In this document: positions 16,837-25,240 of the stretch, piece after piece
Layout: each line of letters starts with the position of its first letter
Numbering within the stretch: the first letter of the stretch is position 1
Assembly (NCBI GenBank): GCA_947500435.1
Contig: CANMRV010000006.1
Coordinates: 288,905 to 352,904, forward strand
DNA: 64,000 nucleotides
Direction: 5' to 3'
Origin: an uncultured Flavobacteriaceae bacterium
GTDB taxonomy: Bacteria; Bacteroidota; Bacteroidia; Flavobacteriales; Flavobacteriaceae
Made by a program: the position numbers and the translations under genes
The notes under the pieces: generated by a model
What the model saw: the letters and a program-made list of their open reading frames with translations, nothing else
Databases searched by the model: none
What the model was told of the DNA's origin: nothing

Positions 16837-17509
16837 AGGTTAATATGTTTTTAAACTTTTTCAATTTTTCAATATTTTTTAATCCCGGTTCGTCCTCAAA
16901 TTTACTGTTCACATCGATAACATGGCAATACTGGGCTTCTGGTCGTTTCATGAACTCCTTAATAGAATCAATTTCTTCCAATCCAATACCACCACTTAGA
17001 AAATAGGGTTTGGTAGAAGGGTAATCTTTCAATACTTCCCAATTGAAAACATAGCCATTGCCACCTGGAAGCTTTCCTTTGGTATCAAACAAATAGAAAT
17101 CACATACATCTTCAAATTGATATAATTGACCAAAATCGAAATCATCTTTTATTGAAAATACTTTTATGATTTTGACATGGGGAATTTGAGTTTTTAGCTG
17201 GTCACAAAAAGCCGGACTTTCCTTACCATGTAATTGTACCAACAACAGCCCGTACTTTTTTACTTTCTCCTGAATTATCACTATCCTTTCATCAACAAAA
17301 ACGCCTACTTTTTTAACCCCGTGAGGAATAGATGGTAAATCTCCTTCAAAATAGCGTTTGGAAGGCCCCCAGAAAATAAATCCTAAATAATCGGGTCTTA
17401 GAGCTGCAACCTCGGAAGTATTTTTATTCATACCACAGACTTTGAGCTTTAGCTCAGCCAAACTTTTGGTGATAGGCATTTCGTCTTTATTGGTATAATA
17501 ATAGTCCAT
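16814..17509 (-). CDS. trpF: Phosphoribosylanthranilate isomerase
   Basis: TrpF isomerises N-(5'-phosphoribosyl)anthranilate to CdRP, the third step of the pathway. Conserved parts: LKLKVCGM (catalytic Cys), YLGFIFWGPSKRY, GVFVDE, LVQLHGKES, FDTKGKLPGGNGYVFNW with the catalytic Asp, and FLSGGIGLEEI. 231 residues, a little long at both ends. The last residues, TSPLERGD, are encoded by the left half of a palindromic repeat, so the C-terminus appears to have been extended by that element. The ATG at 17509 is 7 nt after the trpC stop. Confidence 0.96.
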   Translation of the reverse strand: MDYYYTNKDEMPITKSLAELKLKVCGMNKNTSEVAALRPDYLGFIFWGPSKRYFEGDLPSIPHGVKKVGVFVDERIVIIQEKVKKYGLLLVQLHGKESPAFCDQLKTQIPHVKIIKVFSIKDDFDFGQLYQFEDVCDFYLFDTKGKLPGGNGYVFNWEVLKDYPSTKPYFLSGGIGLEEIDSIKEFMKRPEAQYCHVIDVNSKFEDEPGLKNIEKLKKFKNILTSPLERGD

Positions 17510-17515
17510 TTGGTA

Positions 17516-18295
17516 CTATAATTTTTGAATGAATTTCAAGGCACTTTTTCCAGGATTATCTTTCTTCATAAAGTTCTCTCCGATTAAGAATCCTTGATAA
17601 TCGTATAGCTTTAAATCTTGTATCGCTTCAATTGAACTGATACCACTTTCAGAGACTTTAACAAAATCATCAGGAATTAGTTGAGACAACGACTTGCTTG
17701 TTTCAAGACTTACTTCAAATGTTTTTAAATCTCGATTGTTTACACCCAACATATCCAAACTTGGCATGATAGATTTATGTAATTCTTCTTCATTGTGAAC
17801 TTCTAACAAAACATCTAAATCTAGACTTTTGGCCAGTTCCGAAAAGGTTTTGATTTCTTCTTTGGATAAAACTGCAGCGATAAGTAAAATCACATCCGCC
17901 CCATGGGCTTTCGCTTCGATGATTTGGTATTCATCAATAATAAATTCTTTGCGAAGTAAAGGCATGTCAGCCGATGCTCTTGCTAGCTGTAAATCTTCCA
18001 ATGAGCCCCCAAAATACTTGATGTCGGTTAAAACACTCATTCCACATACTCCTGCTTTTTGGTAGCCTTTAGCTACTTGACCCACATTGGTATTTTGGTT
18101 GATTGTCCCTTTGGATGGAGAGCGTCTTTTATGTTCAGCGACGATTCCCGTTTTGCTGTTACGAAGGGCACTGGCCAAGGAGAAAGTTTCTCTTGTGAAT
18201 AAGACAGAAGACTCCAATTGCTGGATTGGAATAAGTGATTTTTTTAAATCAACCTCTTTGTATTTGTCTGCTACTATTTTGTCTAGAATGTTCAT
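17516..18295 (-). CDS. trpC: Indole-3-glycerol phosphate synthase
   Basis: TrpC closes the indole ring, converting CdRP into indole-3-glycerol phosphate with release of CO2. 259 residues, TIM barrel. Catalytic lysine and glutamate are in AEHKRRSPSKG (about 53-63) and LRKEFIIDEYQI; GVNNRDLKTFEV and VSESGI follow. The ATG overlaps the trpD stop in an ATGA arrangement, indicating translational coupling. TrpC and TrpF are separate proteins here, not fused as in E. coli. Confidence 0.98.
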   Translation of the reverse strand: MNILDKIVADKYKEVDLKKSLIPIQQLESSVLFTRETFSLASALRNSKTGIVAEHKRRSPSKGTINQNTNVGQVAKGYQKAGVCGMSVLTDIKYFGGSLEDLQLARASADMPLLRKEFIIDEYQIIEAKAHGADVILLIAAVLSKEEIKTFSELAKSLDLDVLLEVHNEEELHKSIMPSLDMLGVNNRDLKTFEVSLETSKSLSQLIPDDFVKVSESGISSIEAIQDLKLYDYQGFLIGENFMKKDNPGKSALKFIQKL

Positions 18296-19284
18296 CTACT
18301 TAACTCTTGTAGTTTCTTTAAAGCTTTCAATCCGTTGCCACTTCGCAAAGACTCTTTTGCTTTTTCAAAGCCGTCTTTCAAACTACTATTCTCGACTGTT
18401 GAAATTGCAACTCCTGCATTAGCGCAAACCACGTTATTTTGAGCTTCCGTTCCTTTTCCTTGTAAGACGTTCAGGAAAATCTGAGCGGATTCTTCAATAC
18501 TATCTCCGCCAATAATTTCAGATTGTTGTATCGATGTAACTCCGAAGTCGGAAGGGGTTATCATTCCCTCGGAATTGTTGGAAATAGTTTTTGTATTTCC
18601 TGTCAAGGAGATTTCATCATAACCGTCTAAGGCGTGCAGCACGGTAAAATTCTTGTCTGTGTTTTGATAGAGATAGCCGTACATACGGGCTAATTCCAAA
18701 TTAAAAACACCAACCATTTGGTTCTTCGGGAAAGCCGGATTCACCATTGGTCCCAACATATTGAAAAAGGTTTTTACGCCCAATTCTCTTCTAATAGGAG
18801 CGACATTTTTCATGGCCGGATGGAATAGGGGAGCGTGCAAAACACAAATTCCCGCCTTATCAATGGACTTCTCTAAAAAGCTTGCTTCATTACTGAATTT
18901 AATACCCAGGAATTCCATCACATTACTGCTTCCACATTTTGATGAAACTCCGTAATTCCCATGTTTGGTTACCTTCACACCTGCACCAGCAGTTACAAAT
19001 GAAGCCAAAGTTGAAATATTAAAAGTGTCTTTTCCGTCACCGCCCGTACCACATAAATCTATGGGATTATATGCTGATAAATCTATTGCCAAACACAATT
19101 CTAAAAGGGCGTCACGAAAGCCCTCTAATTCTTCGATAGTGATGCTACGCATCATATATACAGTCAAAAAGGCCGCAATTTGACTGGTGTTGTAATCACC
19201 TTTGGCGATATTGACCAAAATCTGTTTGGCATCTTCCTTTGAAAGGATGTCGTGGTTGATTAATTTGTTGAGTGTTTCTTTCAT
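18292..19284 (-). CDS. trpD: Anthranilate phosphoribosyltransferase
   Basis: TrpD joins anthranilate to PRPP. 330 residues, usual length. The PRPP-binding loops DLCGTGGDGKDTFNIST and KHGNYGVSSKCGSSNVMEFLG are clear, as is RRELGVKTFFNMLGPMVNP. It is not fused to TrpG. Both ends overlap neighbours by four bases (ATGA), trpG before and trpC behind. Confidence 0.98.
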   Translation of the reverse strand: MKETLNKLINHDILSKEDAKQILVNIAKGDYNTSQIAAFLTVYMMRSITIEELEGFRDALLELCLAIDLSAYNPIDLCGTGGDGKDTFNISTLASFVTAGAGVKVTKHGNYGVSSKCGSSNVMEFLGIKFSNEASFLEKSIDKAGICVLHAPLFHPAMKNVAPIRRELGVKTFFNMLGPMVNPAFPKNQMVGVFNLELARMYGYLYQNTDKNFTVLHALDGYDEISLTGNTKTISNNSEGMITPSDFGVTSIQQSEIIGGDSIEESAQIFLNVLQGKGTEAQNNVVCANAGVAISTVENSSLKDGFEKAKESLRSGNGLKALKKLQELSR

Positions 19285-19844
19285 TTTTTTAACCAGTTTT
19301 CAAGAATCTTTTTTCCTTCAGGAGTTAAAACAGATTCTGGGTGAAATTGTACTGCGCAAACATCGTATTCTTTATGTCTTAGCGACATTACTTGTCCGTT
19401 TTTATCGAAAGATGTGGCTTCCAAAACTTCAGGAAGATTCGGGTCTACTACCCAAGAATGATATCTGCCTACTTCGATTTCTTTGGGCATTCCTTCAAAC
19501 AAAATATCATCTTTCACAATGTTTATTTTCGTTGCGATACCGTGATACACTTCATCTAAATTTATCAGCGAACCACCAAAAACTTCCCCAATAGCTTGTT
19601 GCCCTAAACAGACTCCAAAAATACTTTTGGTTGGCGCATATCTTGCGATAATCTCTTTCAGAAGTCCTGCTTCATCTGGAATTCCAGGTCCGGGGGAGAG
19701 TACGATTTTATCGAAAACATCAACTTCATCTAAAGTCAATTGGTCGTTTCGTTTTACAATTACCTCGCAATCTAAATCCTCTAAATAATGGACTAGATTA
19801 TACGTGAAACTATCGTAGTTATCTATAACTAGTATCTTCTTCAT
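19281..19844 (-). CDS. trpG: Anthranilate synthase component II (glutamine amidotransferase)
   Basis: TrpG hydrolyses glutamine and passes ammonia to TrpE. The class-I amidotransferase triad is visible: Cys in FGVCLGQQAIGEV, and His and Glu in AVQFHPESVLTPEG. The start is the ATG at 19844, one base after the trpE stop, giving MKKILVIDNYDSFTYN, the family's usual N-terminus; a longer version from a TTG at 19862 would overlap trpE and is unlikely. 187 residues. Confidence 0.98.
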   Translation of the reverse strand: MKKILVIDNYDSFTYNLVHYLEDLDCEVIVKRNDQLTLDEVDVFDKIVLSPGPGIPDEAGLLKEIIARYAPTKSIFGVCLGQQAIGEVFGGSLINLDEVYHGIATKINIVKDDILFEGMPKEIEVGRYHSWVVDPNLPEVLEATSFDKNGQVMSLRHKEYDVCAVQFHPESVLTPEGKKILENWLKK

Positions 19845-19845
19845 C

Positions 19846-21243
19846 TTAAATCGTTTCAGCAATTTCTAAGGCTTTTGTCAAAGCACCCAGTTTGTTATAG
19901 GTTTCCTGTAATTCGTCGTCAGCATTTGAGGCTGCTACTAATCCTGCGCCAGCTTGGTAATGCAATTCATGGTTTTTGCTGAGGAAGGTTCGAATCATAA
20001 TCGCGTGATTGAAATTTCCTTTGAAATCCATAAAACCAATAGCCCCACCGTAATAGCCGCGACTTGTTTTTTCGTATTTCTCAATGAGCTGCATCGCCAT
20101 ATGTTTGGGTGCACCACTTAAGGTTCCTGCAGGAAAAGTATCGGCTACCACTTTCATTGTTGGAATATCCTTTTTCTTTTTTCCGGTAACTTTAGAAACC
20201 AAATGAATCACATGAGAAAAGAATTGTACTTCTCGGTAATTCGTTACTTCGACCATGCTTCCGTTACGACTTAAATCGTTACGGGCTAAATCTACCAGCA
20301 TGACATGCTCGCTATTTTCTTTGTCATCTTCAGTGAGTTGTTTGGCGAGGATGGCATCTTGTTCGTCGTTTCCGGTGCGTTTAAAGGTGCCCGCGATAGG
20401 GTGGATTTCAGCGATTCCCTCCTTGACAATAAGTTGTGCTTCTGGAGAACTTCCGAAGATTTTAAAATCTCCATAATCAAAATAGAATAAATATGGTGAC
20501 GGATTTACAGAACGCAATGCTCGATATACGTTGAATTCATCCCCTTTAAACCCTTGTGAAAATCTGCGGGAAAGAACGAGTTGAAAAACATCTCCACGTT
20601 GGCAATGTTTCTTGGCTAATTCTACGTGTTCCTTATATTCTTCATCCTTTAGATTTGAAGCCGCATCTCCCTCCAAAGAAAAATTATAGGAAGCAAAATT
20701 CTTGACATTCAGAATCTGCTCGATTTCGGGAACATTGTTTTCGGTCTCAAAGCAGTTAGCAAAAATGTACGCCTCATTCTTAAAATGATTGATGGCAATG
20801 ATGTTCTGGTAAACCGCATAATAGATATCAGGTATCTTAACGGAATTCTCTTTCTTAGAAAGCTTTACGTCTTCATAATACCGAACAGCATCATAAGACA
20901 TGTATCCGAAGAGTCCGTTATCAATGAATTTGAAATCACTTTTCCCGCTATCAAATCGTTGACTAAAATCGTGAATGATATCTACTACATTGGTTTCCTC
21001 CCCGATCTGAATTTCATCCGAAGAACCATCAGGAAAATGCTGCGTTACAATTTCGTTCTCCACTTTTATTGAAGCAATTGGGTTGCAGCAGATATAGGAG
21101 AAGCTATTGTCATTAGCATGGTAGTCACTACTTTCAAGGAGAATGCTATTCGGGAATCTGTCCCTTATTTTTAAGTAGACACTAACAGGAGTGATAGTAT
21201 CCGCTAGTATTTTCTTATGATGTGATTGTAATTGATATTTCAT
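19846..21243 (-). CDS. trpE: Anthranilate synthase component I
   Basis: TrpE converts chorismate and ammonia into anthranilate and is the feedback-controlled first enzyme. 465 residues. The chorismate-binding core is complete: RGDVFQLVLSRRF, PSPYLFYFDYG, IHPIAGTFKRTGN, EHVMLVDLARNDLSRN, FPAGTLSGAPKHMAM and YYGGAIGFMDF. The N-terminal part holds LLESSDYHANDNSFSY, which contains the LLES element linked to tryptophan feedback binding. First gene of the operon, 72 nt after the stop of the Trp-rich leader peptide. Confidence 0.98.
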   Translation of the reverse strand: MKYQLQSHHKKILADTITPVSVYLKIRDRFPNSILLESSDYHANDNSFSYICCNPIASIKVENEIVTQHFPDGSSDEIQIGEETNVVDIIHDFSQRFDSGKSDFKFIDNGLFGYMSYDAVRYYEDVKLSKKENSVKIPDIYYAVYQNIIAINHFKNEAYIFANCFETENNVPEIEQILNVKNFASYNFSLEGDAASNLKDEEYKEHVELAKKHCQRGDVFQLVLSRRFSQGFKGDEFNVYRALRSVNPSPYLFYFDYGDFKIFGSSPEAQLIVKEGIAEIHPIAGTFKRTGNDEQDAILAKQLTEDDKENSEHVMLVDLARNDLSRNGSMVEVTNYREVQFFSHVIHLVSKVTGKKKKDIPTMKVVADTFPAGTLSGAPKHMAMQLIEKYEKTSRGYYGGAIGFMDFKGNFNHAIMIRTFLSKNHELHYQAGAGLVAASNADDELQETYNKLGALTKALEIAETI

Positions 21244-21261
21244 TTGATTCTATAAAATAAG

Positions 21262-21288
21262 TAAGGCCTGTCGTGATGACAGGCCTTA
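21262..21288 (-). terminator. trp attenuator terminator
   Basis: On the minus strand an 11-bp perfect stem, TAAGGCCTGTC / GACAGGCCTTA, with loop ATCAC is followed by CTTATTTTAT, a moderate U-run. It lies 27 nt after the leader peptide stop and 18 nt before trpE. Its place between a Trp-rich leader and the operon makes it the terminator of an attenuator. A six-base complement, TCGTGA (overlapping the leader stop) with TCACGA (loop and right arm), could compete with it, but this antiterminator is weak. Confidence 0.75.
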
Positions 21289-21315
21289 TATAGTTTTACT
21301 ATAACGATGCTCAGC

Positions 21316-21372
21316 TCACGATGACTGTCGAGAGTTATTCCACCACCAAGTATTTGTATTTCTTGTTTTCAT
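21316..21372 (-). CDS. trpL: trp leader peptide
   Basis: An 18-residue frame, MKTRNTNTWWWNNSRQSS, with TGG-TGG-TGG at 21348-21340 (codons 9-11). Three consecutive Trp codons by chance are very unlikely in an AT-rich genome, and the position directly before an intrinsic terminator and trpE is that of a classical leader peptide: ribosomes short of Trp-tRNA stall and stop the terminator from forming. The ATG begins five bases after the -7 element TATATTTG, so the mRNA would be nearly or wholly leaderless. Too short for routine gene calling. Confidence 0.82.
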   Translation of the reverse strand: MKTRNTNTWWWNNSRQSS

Positions 21373-21377
21373 TGGCT

Positions 21378-21408
21378 CAAATATAGAAATCATTTTTATA
21401 ATCACCAA
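21378..21408 (-). promoter_or_regulatory. trp operon promoter
   Basis: Reading the minus strand, TTG (21408-21406), 20 nt, then TATATTTG (21385-21378). This fits the Bacteroidota consensus TTG-N17-20-TAnnTTTG. Transcription should begin about 5-7 nt after the last G, which is at or next to the leader peptide's ATG (21372). Confidence 0.75.
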
Positions 21409-21420
21409 TATCAATTTAAA

Positions 21421-21460
21421 TAAAAACAAAAACCCCGCATTTAATTAAAAAAATACGGGG
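21421..21460 (-). terminator. Intrinsic terminator of the yceI transcript
   Basis: Minus strand: CCCCGTATTT, eight-base loop, AAATGCGGGG, then TTTTTGTTTTTA. The only non-Watson-Crick pair is U-G on this strand (it would be C-A on the other), which supports minus-strand use. It isolates yceI from the trp promoter. Confidence 0.85.
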
Positions 21461-21486
21461 CTGCTTAACTGTGAGGTTAAGTCTAG

Positions 21487-22065
21487 TTAAAACTCTAAAT
21501 CTACAACCAAGTCAAACTCGTCATAGATAGTTTTGTCACCAAGATTTTCAAAGAAAGCTCCTGAACCATACTTCACATCATATTGTGAGCGGTCAACTTT
21601 CATCGTGGCTGTTGCTTTGCTTCCATACACTGAAACATCAAATGTCACAGATTTGGTAATTCCTTTTATGGTAAGGTCTCCAGTAACTTCATAAGAATTT
21701 TTACCTGAGGCAGTAACCTCTGTAAAAACCAATTTTGCAGTTGGATGAGTCGTTACTCCAAAGAAATCATCGGACTTTAAATGTCCTTCTAGTTTTCCTT
21801 TGTATTCACCTTCCAAATCTGTTGAAACTAAAGTAGGCATATCGACCACAAATTCACCTCCGATTAACTTATCTCCTTCAAACATCAATGCTCCTGAATT
21901 CAAATCAACAGTACCCGTGTGGGAACCTGTTACTTTGTACGCTTTCCAAGTAACTTTACTTGTTTCTGTATTTACTTCTTTTTTCTCGCCTTCAATTGGT
22001 TCAGTTGCAGTTGCAGCGAAACCAAAAACTAATGCGAATGCTAAACTTAATACGCTCTTTTTCAT
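21487..22065 (-). CDS. YceI-family periplasmic lipid-binding protein
   Basis: YceI proteins are lipocalin-like barrels that bind polyisoprenoid lipids. 192 residues: signal peptide (MKKSVLSLAFALVFGFAATA), then the domain with TSKVTWKAYKVTGSHTGTVD, GDLTIKGITKSVTFDV and the closing DEFDLVVDLEF. Length and motif order fit the family. It follows a MarR-type regulator by 38 nt on the same strand, and the two are probably coexpressed. Some family members respond to stress; that is not shown here. Confidence 0.93.
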   Translation of the reverse strand: MKKSVLSLAFALVFGFAATATEPIEGEKKEVNTETSKVTWKAYKVTGSHTGTVDLNSGALMFEGDKLIGGEFVVDMPTLVSTDLEGEYKGKLEGHLKSDDFFGVTTHPTAKLVFTEVTASGKNSYEVTGDLTIKGITKSVTFDVSVYGSKATATMKVDRSQYDVKYGSGAFFENLGDKTIYDEFDLVVDLEF

Positions 22066-22103
22066 GATTTAATCAATTTGTAATTAATAATTAGTGTTTC
22101 TAT

Positions 22104-22550
22104 TTAAAATTTGTCGAAAAGAATGTTTAGTTGTTCCAATTCTTTTTTCGATAGATTATTTAACAAGTATTTCTCAGCTTTTGCCATAGCCTTGTCCATT
22201 TGATTCAATACTTTTTTTCCTTCGGAGGTTATACTAATTTCAACCTTTCTTCGATTAGATGGACAAGTTATTCTGTCCACAAAACCCTTTAAAATTAACT
22301 TATCTACCAATCGTGTTGTATTACTCATCTTGGTAACCATGCGGTCATTCAGCGTAGAAAGATTAGCAGGTTTTCCGTTTTGACCTCTTAAAATCCGCAA
22401 TACATTAAATTGTTGTTCTGAAACTTCAAAAGGTTTCAAGGCGTTCGAAATAACCTCGTTGATTTTACTGTTGACCAACATGAAATGAATAATCGTCCGG
22501 CTTTCTAGCGGGATTACCTTCTCTGTTTTTATGATTTCTTCAACATTCAT
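22104..22550 (-). CDS. MarR-family transcriptional regulator
   Basis: 148 residues with the winged helix-turn-helix of MarR proteins: LRILRGQNGKPANLSTLNDRM, the recognition helix region TKMSNTTRLVDKLILKGFVDRI and the wing CPSNRRKVEISITSEGKKVL. MarR dimers usually bind a palindrome and release it upon ligand binding. Such a palindrome overlaps this gene's own promoter (22561-22578), which suggests autoregulation together with yceI. Confidence 0.93.
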   Translation of the reverse strand: MNVEEIIKTEKVIPLESRTIIHFMLVNSKINEVISNALKPFEVSEQQFNVLRILRGQNGKPANLSTLNDRMVTKMSNTTRLVDKLILKGFVDRITCPSNRRKVEISITSEGKKVLNQMDKAMAKAEKYLLNNLSKKELEQLNILFDKF

Positions 22551-22560
22551 GTCGTTACAA

Positions 22561-22580
22561 CAATTGTATATACAAATGTA
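22561..22580 (-). promoter_or_regulatory. Probable MarR operator overlapping the -7 element
   Basis: The 18-nt CAATTGTATATACAAATG (22561-22578) is an inverted repeat with a perfect 12-bp core, TTGTATATACAA, and one mismatched pair outside. On the minus strand it overlaps TACATTTG (22580-22573), a perfect TAnnTTTG element. A bound dimer would block RNA polymerase. No clear -33 TTG is visible. Confidence 0.6.
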
Positions 22581-22727
22581 TATTTATTTTTCACCTAACG
22601 AAATGATTATTGAATAAAGTTTTGTTAAAAAAATGGGATGAATTTGGTATGGAAATTGTAATTTTGGGCTCGAAAGTAACCTTTAGATTTCCTACTTGTT
22701 GGGAATGATAATAAAATTAGATTTTTG

Positions 22728-23039
22728 ATGGCAGATTTATCACAAGAAGAATGGGCAGAGCAGCTGCAAAACGATGAGAATTCGTTTGTATTAGATGTTC
22801 GTACTGAAGAGGAAGTAGAAGAGGGGCGCATTCCAAATTCTAGCAATATTGATATTTATTTAGGTCAAGGTTTTTTAGATGAGTTAGAAAAACTTGACAA
22901 AAGCAAGAACTACTACGTATACTGTAGAAGTGGAAACCGAAGCGGCCAAGCTTGTGCAATCATGAATAGCGTTGGTATCGAAAATGCATATAACCTTGAA
23001 GGTGGTTTTATGAATTGGGAAGGTGAGGTCGCTGAATAG
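22728..23039 (+). CDS. Rhodanese-like single-domain protein
   Basis: Single-domain rhodaneses move sulfane sulfur through an active-site cysteine. 103 residues; the active loop is YCRSGNRS, a six-residue catalytic loop typical of sulfur transferases, preceded by VLDVRTEEEVEEGRIP and followed by YNLEGGFMNWEGE. No signal peptide, so cytoplasmic. Start at the ATG at 22728, not the TTG before it. Its last 32 nt overlap the 3' end of the redoxin gene on the other strand. Confidence 0.92.
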   Translation: MADLSQEEWAEQLQNDENSFVLDVRTEEEVEEGRIPNSSNIDIYLGQGFLDELEKLDKSKNYYVYCRSGNRSGQACAIMNSVGIENAYNLEGGFMNWEGEVAE

Positions 23040-23889
23040 ACTCCCTAATAATTTTTAAGAACGTTTCTGGTTCAGGTCTTACACGATAGTTGTCAGTTAG
23101 GTCTGCAAAGATTATTTTTCCATCCTTATTGGTAATTACTACTGTGGGCATTACTGTATCGCTATCGTAACCCAAAACCTGAAATCCGGCTGGTATTCCG
23201 TTCGCTGCAAAAATACCAAGTTGCTTAGCTACTTTGTTTTTATGGTCAACCAGAAAATGGAAGCCAAGTTTAAATTTATCCGCTAGACCCTTTGTCTGCT
23301 TATGTGGCTGGGGGCTAATCAAAACCGTATTTACACCTAACTTATCTAGTTCTTTATATTGATCGGCAATTTCTTTTATCTGAGCCATGCATAAGGGACA
23401 CCAGTTTCCTCTATAAAAAAGAAAAATACTTGGGTTGCCTAGATATGAAGCAGATGAAATCTTTTCTTTCTGGGAATTTTCTAGCTGAAATTCTACCAGT
23501 TGGTTTCCTACTTTCAGAGTTTCGTTTGTTCTATCGTTGAATTTGGAGTACCATTTTAGATAGAGTATCCACCCTATAAAGAGGACAAGGTAAAGACTAG
23601 TAAGGTAGAGGTCCATTCCCTGAGTTAACAATGCGACTATGCCAAATAAAACCCCTATGGCTATTCCCAGCGAAAAGAGCTTTAAATTTTCATCAGTTCT
23701 TGCTCTTGGTTTAATAAATAAACCAGCAAATAATGTGACTATGGCCGCAGATATAAATACCATTCCGAGAATTCCCCATGAAAAACCCCACTTTGAGAAT
23801 TGAACTATCCCATAAACTAGAGCTAGTAATCCTGTAAAGGGAAAAACAGAAATAAACAAGGAACGTAAAATACTTTCGAGGGATTTCAT
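23008..23889 (-). CDS. Membrane-linked AhpC/TSA-like redoxin
   Basis: 293 residues in two parts. The first 125 hold about four membrane segments. The rest is a thioredoxin-fold peroxiredoxin-like domain: VGNQLVEFQL, FLFYRGNWCPLCMAQIKEI (Cys pair CPLC in place of the usual PVC or CxxC), VLISPQPHKQT and GIPAGFQVLGYDSDTVMPTVVI. It probably catalyses thiol-disulfide exchange or peroxide reduction at the inner membrane; substrate unknown. The C-terminal coding part overlaps the convergent rhodanese gene by 32 nt. Confidence 0.82.
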   Translation of the reverse strand: MKSLESILRSLFISVFPFTGLLALVYGIVQFSKWGFSWGILGMVFISAAIVTLFAGLFIKPRARTDENLKLFSLGIAIGVLFGIVALLTQGMDLYLTSLYLVLFIGWILYLKWYSKFNDRTNETLKVGNQLVEFQLENSQKEKISSASYLGNPSIFLFYRGNWCPLCMAQIKEIADQYKELDKLGVNTVLISPQPHKQTKGLADKFKLGFHFLVDHKNKVAKQLGIFAANGIPAGFQVLGYDSDTVMPTVVITNKDGKIIFADLTDNYRVRPEPETFLKIIRESIQRPHLPNS

Positions 23890-23947
23890 TTAGATATAAA
23901 TTTAAAAGTAGACTTTTTCTTACATTTATATTTCAACTAGAAATCAA

Positions 23948-25231
23948 ATGCGCGAAGACCTTCTTCACTTTATCTGGAAATACAAAAAGTTGCAACTTAC
24001 AGATTTGCTGGCCACCAATGGTGAATCTGTCGTTATAATTGATGTGGGTTTACACAATCATTTGGCAGGTCCTGATTTTTTCAATGCGAAGGTCAATATT
24101 GGCGAACAGCTTTGGGCTGGTAATGTTGAAATACATATAAAGTCATCAGATTGGTATTTGCATCGGCATGAAGAAGATTTCAATTACGACAATGTAATTT
24201 TACATGTGGTTTGGGAGGATGATGCCTCCGTTTTTCGAAAGGAAGGTTCTGAAATTCCTACTTTGGAATTAAAAAATTACCTTCCCAAAGTACTACTACA
24301 AGCCTATCAAAACCTCTTTGATAAAAAGCATAAAACCTTTATCAATTGTGAAAGTGATATTGCTCAAGTTGATGTTTTTGTATTTCAAAACTGGTTGGAA
24401 CGTTTATATTTTGAAAGGCTAGAACGAAAATCGGAATTAGTCTTATCACTTTTAAAGGATTCAAAAAATGATTGGGAGCAGATTTTGTTCTCGTTGTTAT
24501 TAAAGAATTTCGGACTCAAAATCAACGGAGAAGCATTTTTAAGTCTATCAAGTACTTTGGATTTTTCAGTAGTTCGAAAATTACAATCCGACGTTTTGCA
24601 ATTAGAAAGTGTTTTCTTTGGAATGTCGCATTTACTGAAAGACGAAACTATTTTGGATACATACCACATCAAACTAAAAAAGGAATATGAATATGCGAAG
24701 AACAAGTTTGATTTAACGGATGATGGAGTAATCAAACCAGAGTTCTTTAAGTTGCGTCCGCCAAACTTCCCCACCATTAGGCTTTCTCAATTGGCAAATT
24801 TGTATGTTTTAAAACAAAATTTATTTGATAAGGTAATTAACGCGAACTCACTAGAAGAGTTGTATTTGCTTTTTGATGTTTCCGCCTCCGAGTATTGGAA
24901 TGACCATTTCACCTTTGGGAAATCCTCCAAGAAAAGTATTAAAAAACTAACCAAAAAGTTTATTGATTTGCTTATAATCAATACGATTCTTCCTTTGAAA
25001 TTTTGCTATTCGCAACAACTTGGTAGAGACGAGAATGAAGCTATAATCAAGATTGTCAAAAAAATAAAAACCGAAGAGAATTCAATTATTTCTAACTTCA
25101 AAGGCCAAGGAGTACTAGTTAAAAATGCAAAAGATAGTCAGGCCATTCTCCAATTATATAATGAATACTGTACAAAGAATAAATGCCTGAAATGTGCAGT
25201 AGGTAGCACGTTGTTACAGGGAAATGATTAA
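23948..25231 (+). CDS. DUF2851 family protein
   Basis: 427 residues with the N-terminal hallmark of DUF2851, MREDLLHFIWKYKKL, then VIDVGLHNHLAGPDFFNAKV, WAGNVEIHIKSSDWYLH and NVILHVVW. The conserved Glu, Asp and His residues in the first 100 positions recall restriction-endonuclease-like folds, but no function is established. The C-terminus carries four cysteines or so around CTKNKCLKCAVG, possibly a metal site. The family is almost confined to Bacteroidota. Confidence 0.88.
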   Translation: MREDLLHFIWKYKKLQLTDLLATNGESVVIIDVGLHNHLAGPDFFNAKVNIGEQLWAGNVEIHIKSSDWYLHRHEEDFNYDNVILHVVWEDDASVFRKEGSEIPTLELKNYLPKVLLQAYQNLFDKKHKTFINCESDIAQVDVFVFQNWLERLYFERLERKSELVLSLLKDSKNDWEQILFSLLLKNFGLKINGEAFLSLSSTLDFSVVRKLQSDVLQLESVFFGMSHLLKDETILDTYHIKLKKEYEYAKNKFDLTDDGVIKPEFFKLRPPNFPTIRLSQLANLYVLKQNLFDKVINANSLEELYLLFDVSASEYWNDHFTFGKSSKKSIKKLTKKFIDLLIINTILPLKFCYSQQLGRDENEAIIKIVKKIKTEENSIISNFKGQGVLVKNAKDSQAILQLYNEYCTKNKCLKCAVGSTLLQGND

Positions 25232-25240
25232 TTTTAGGTT

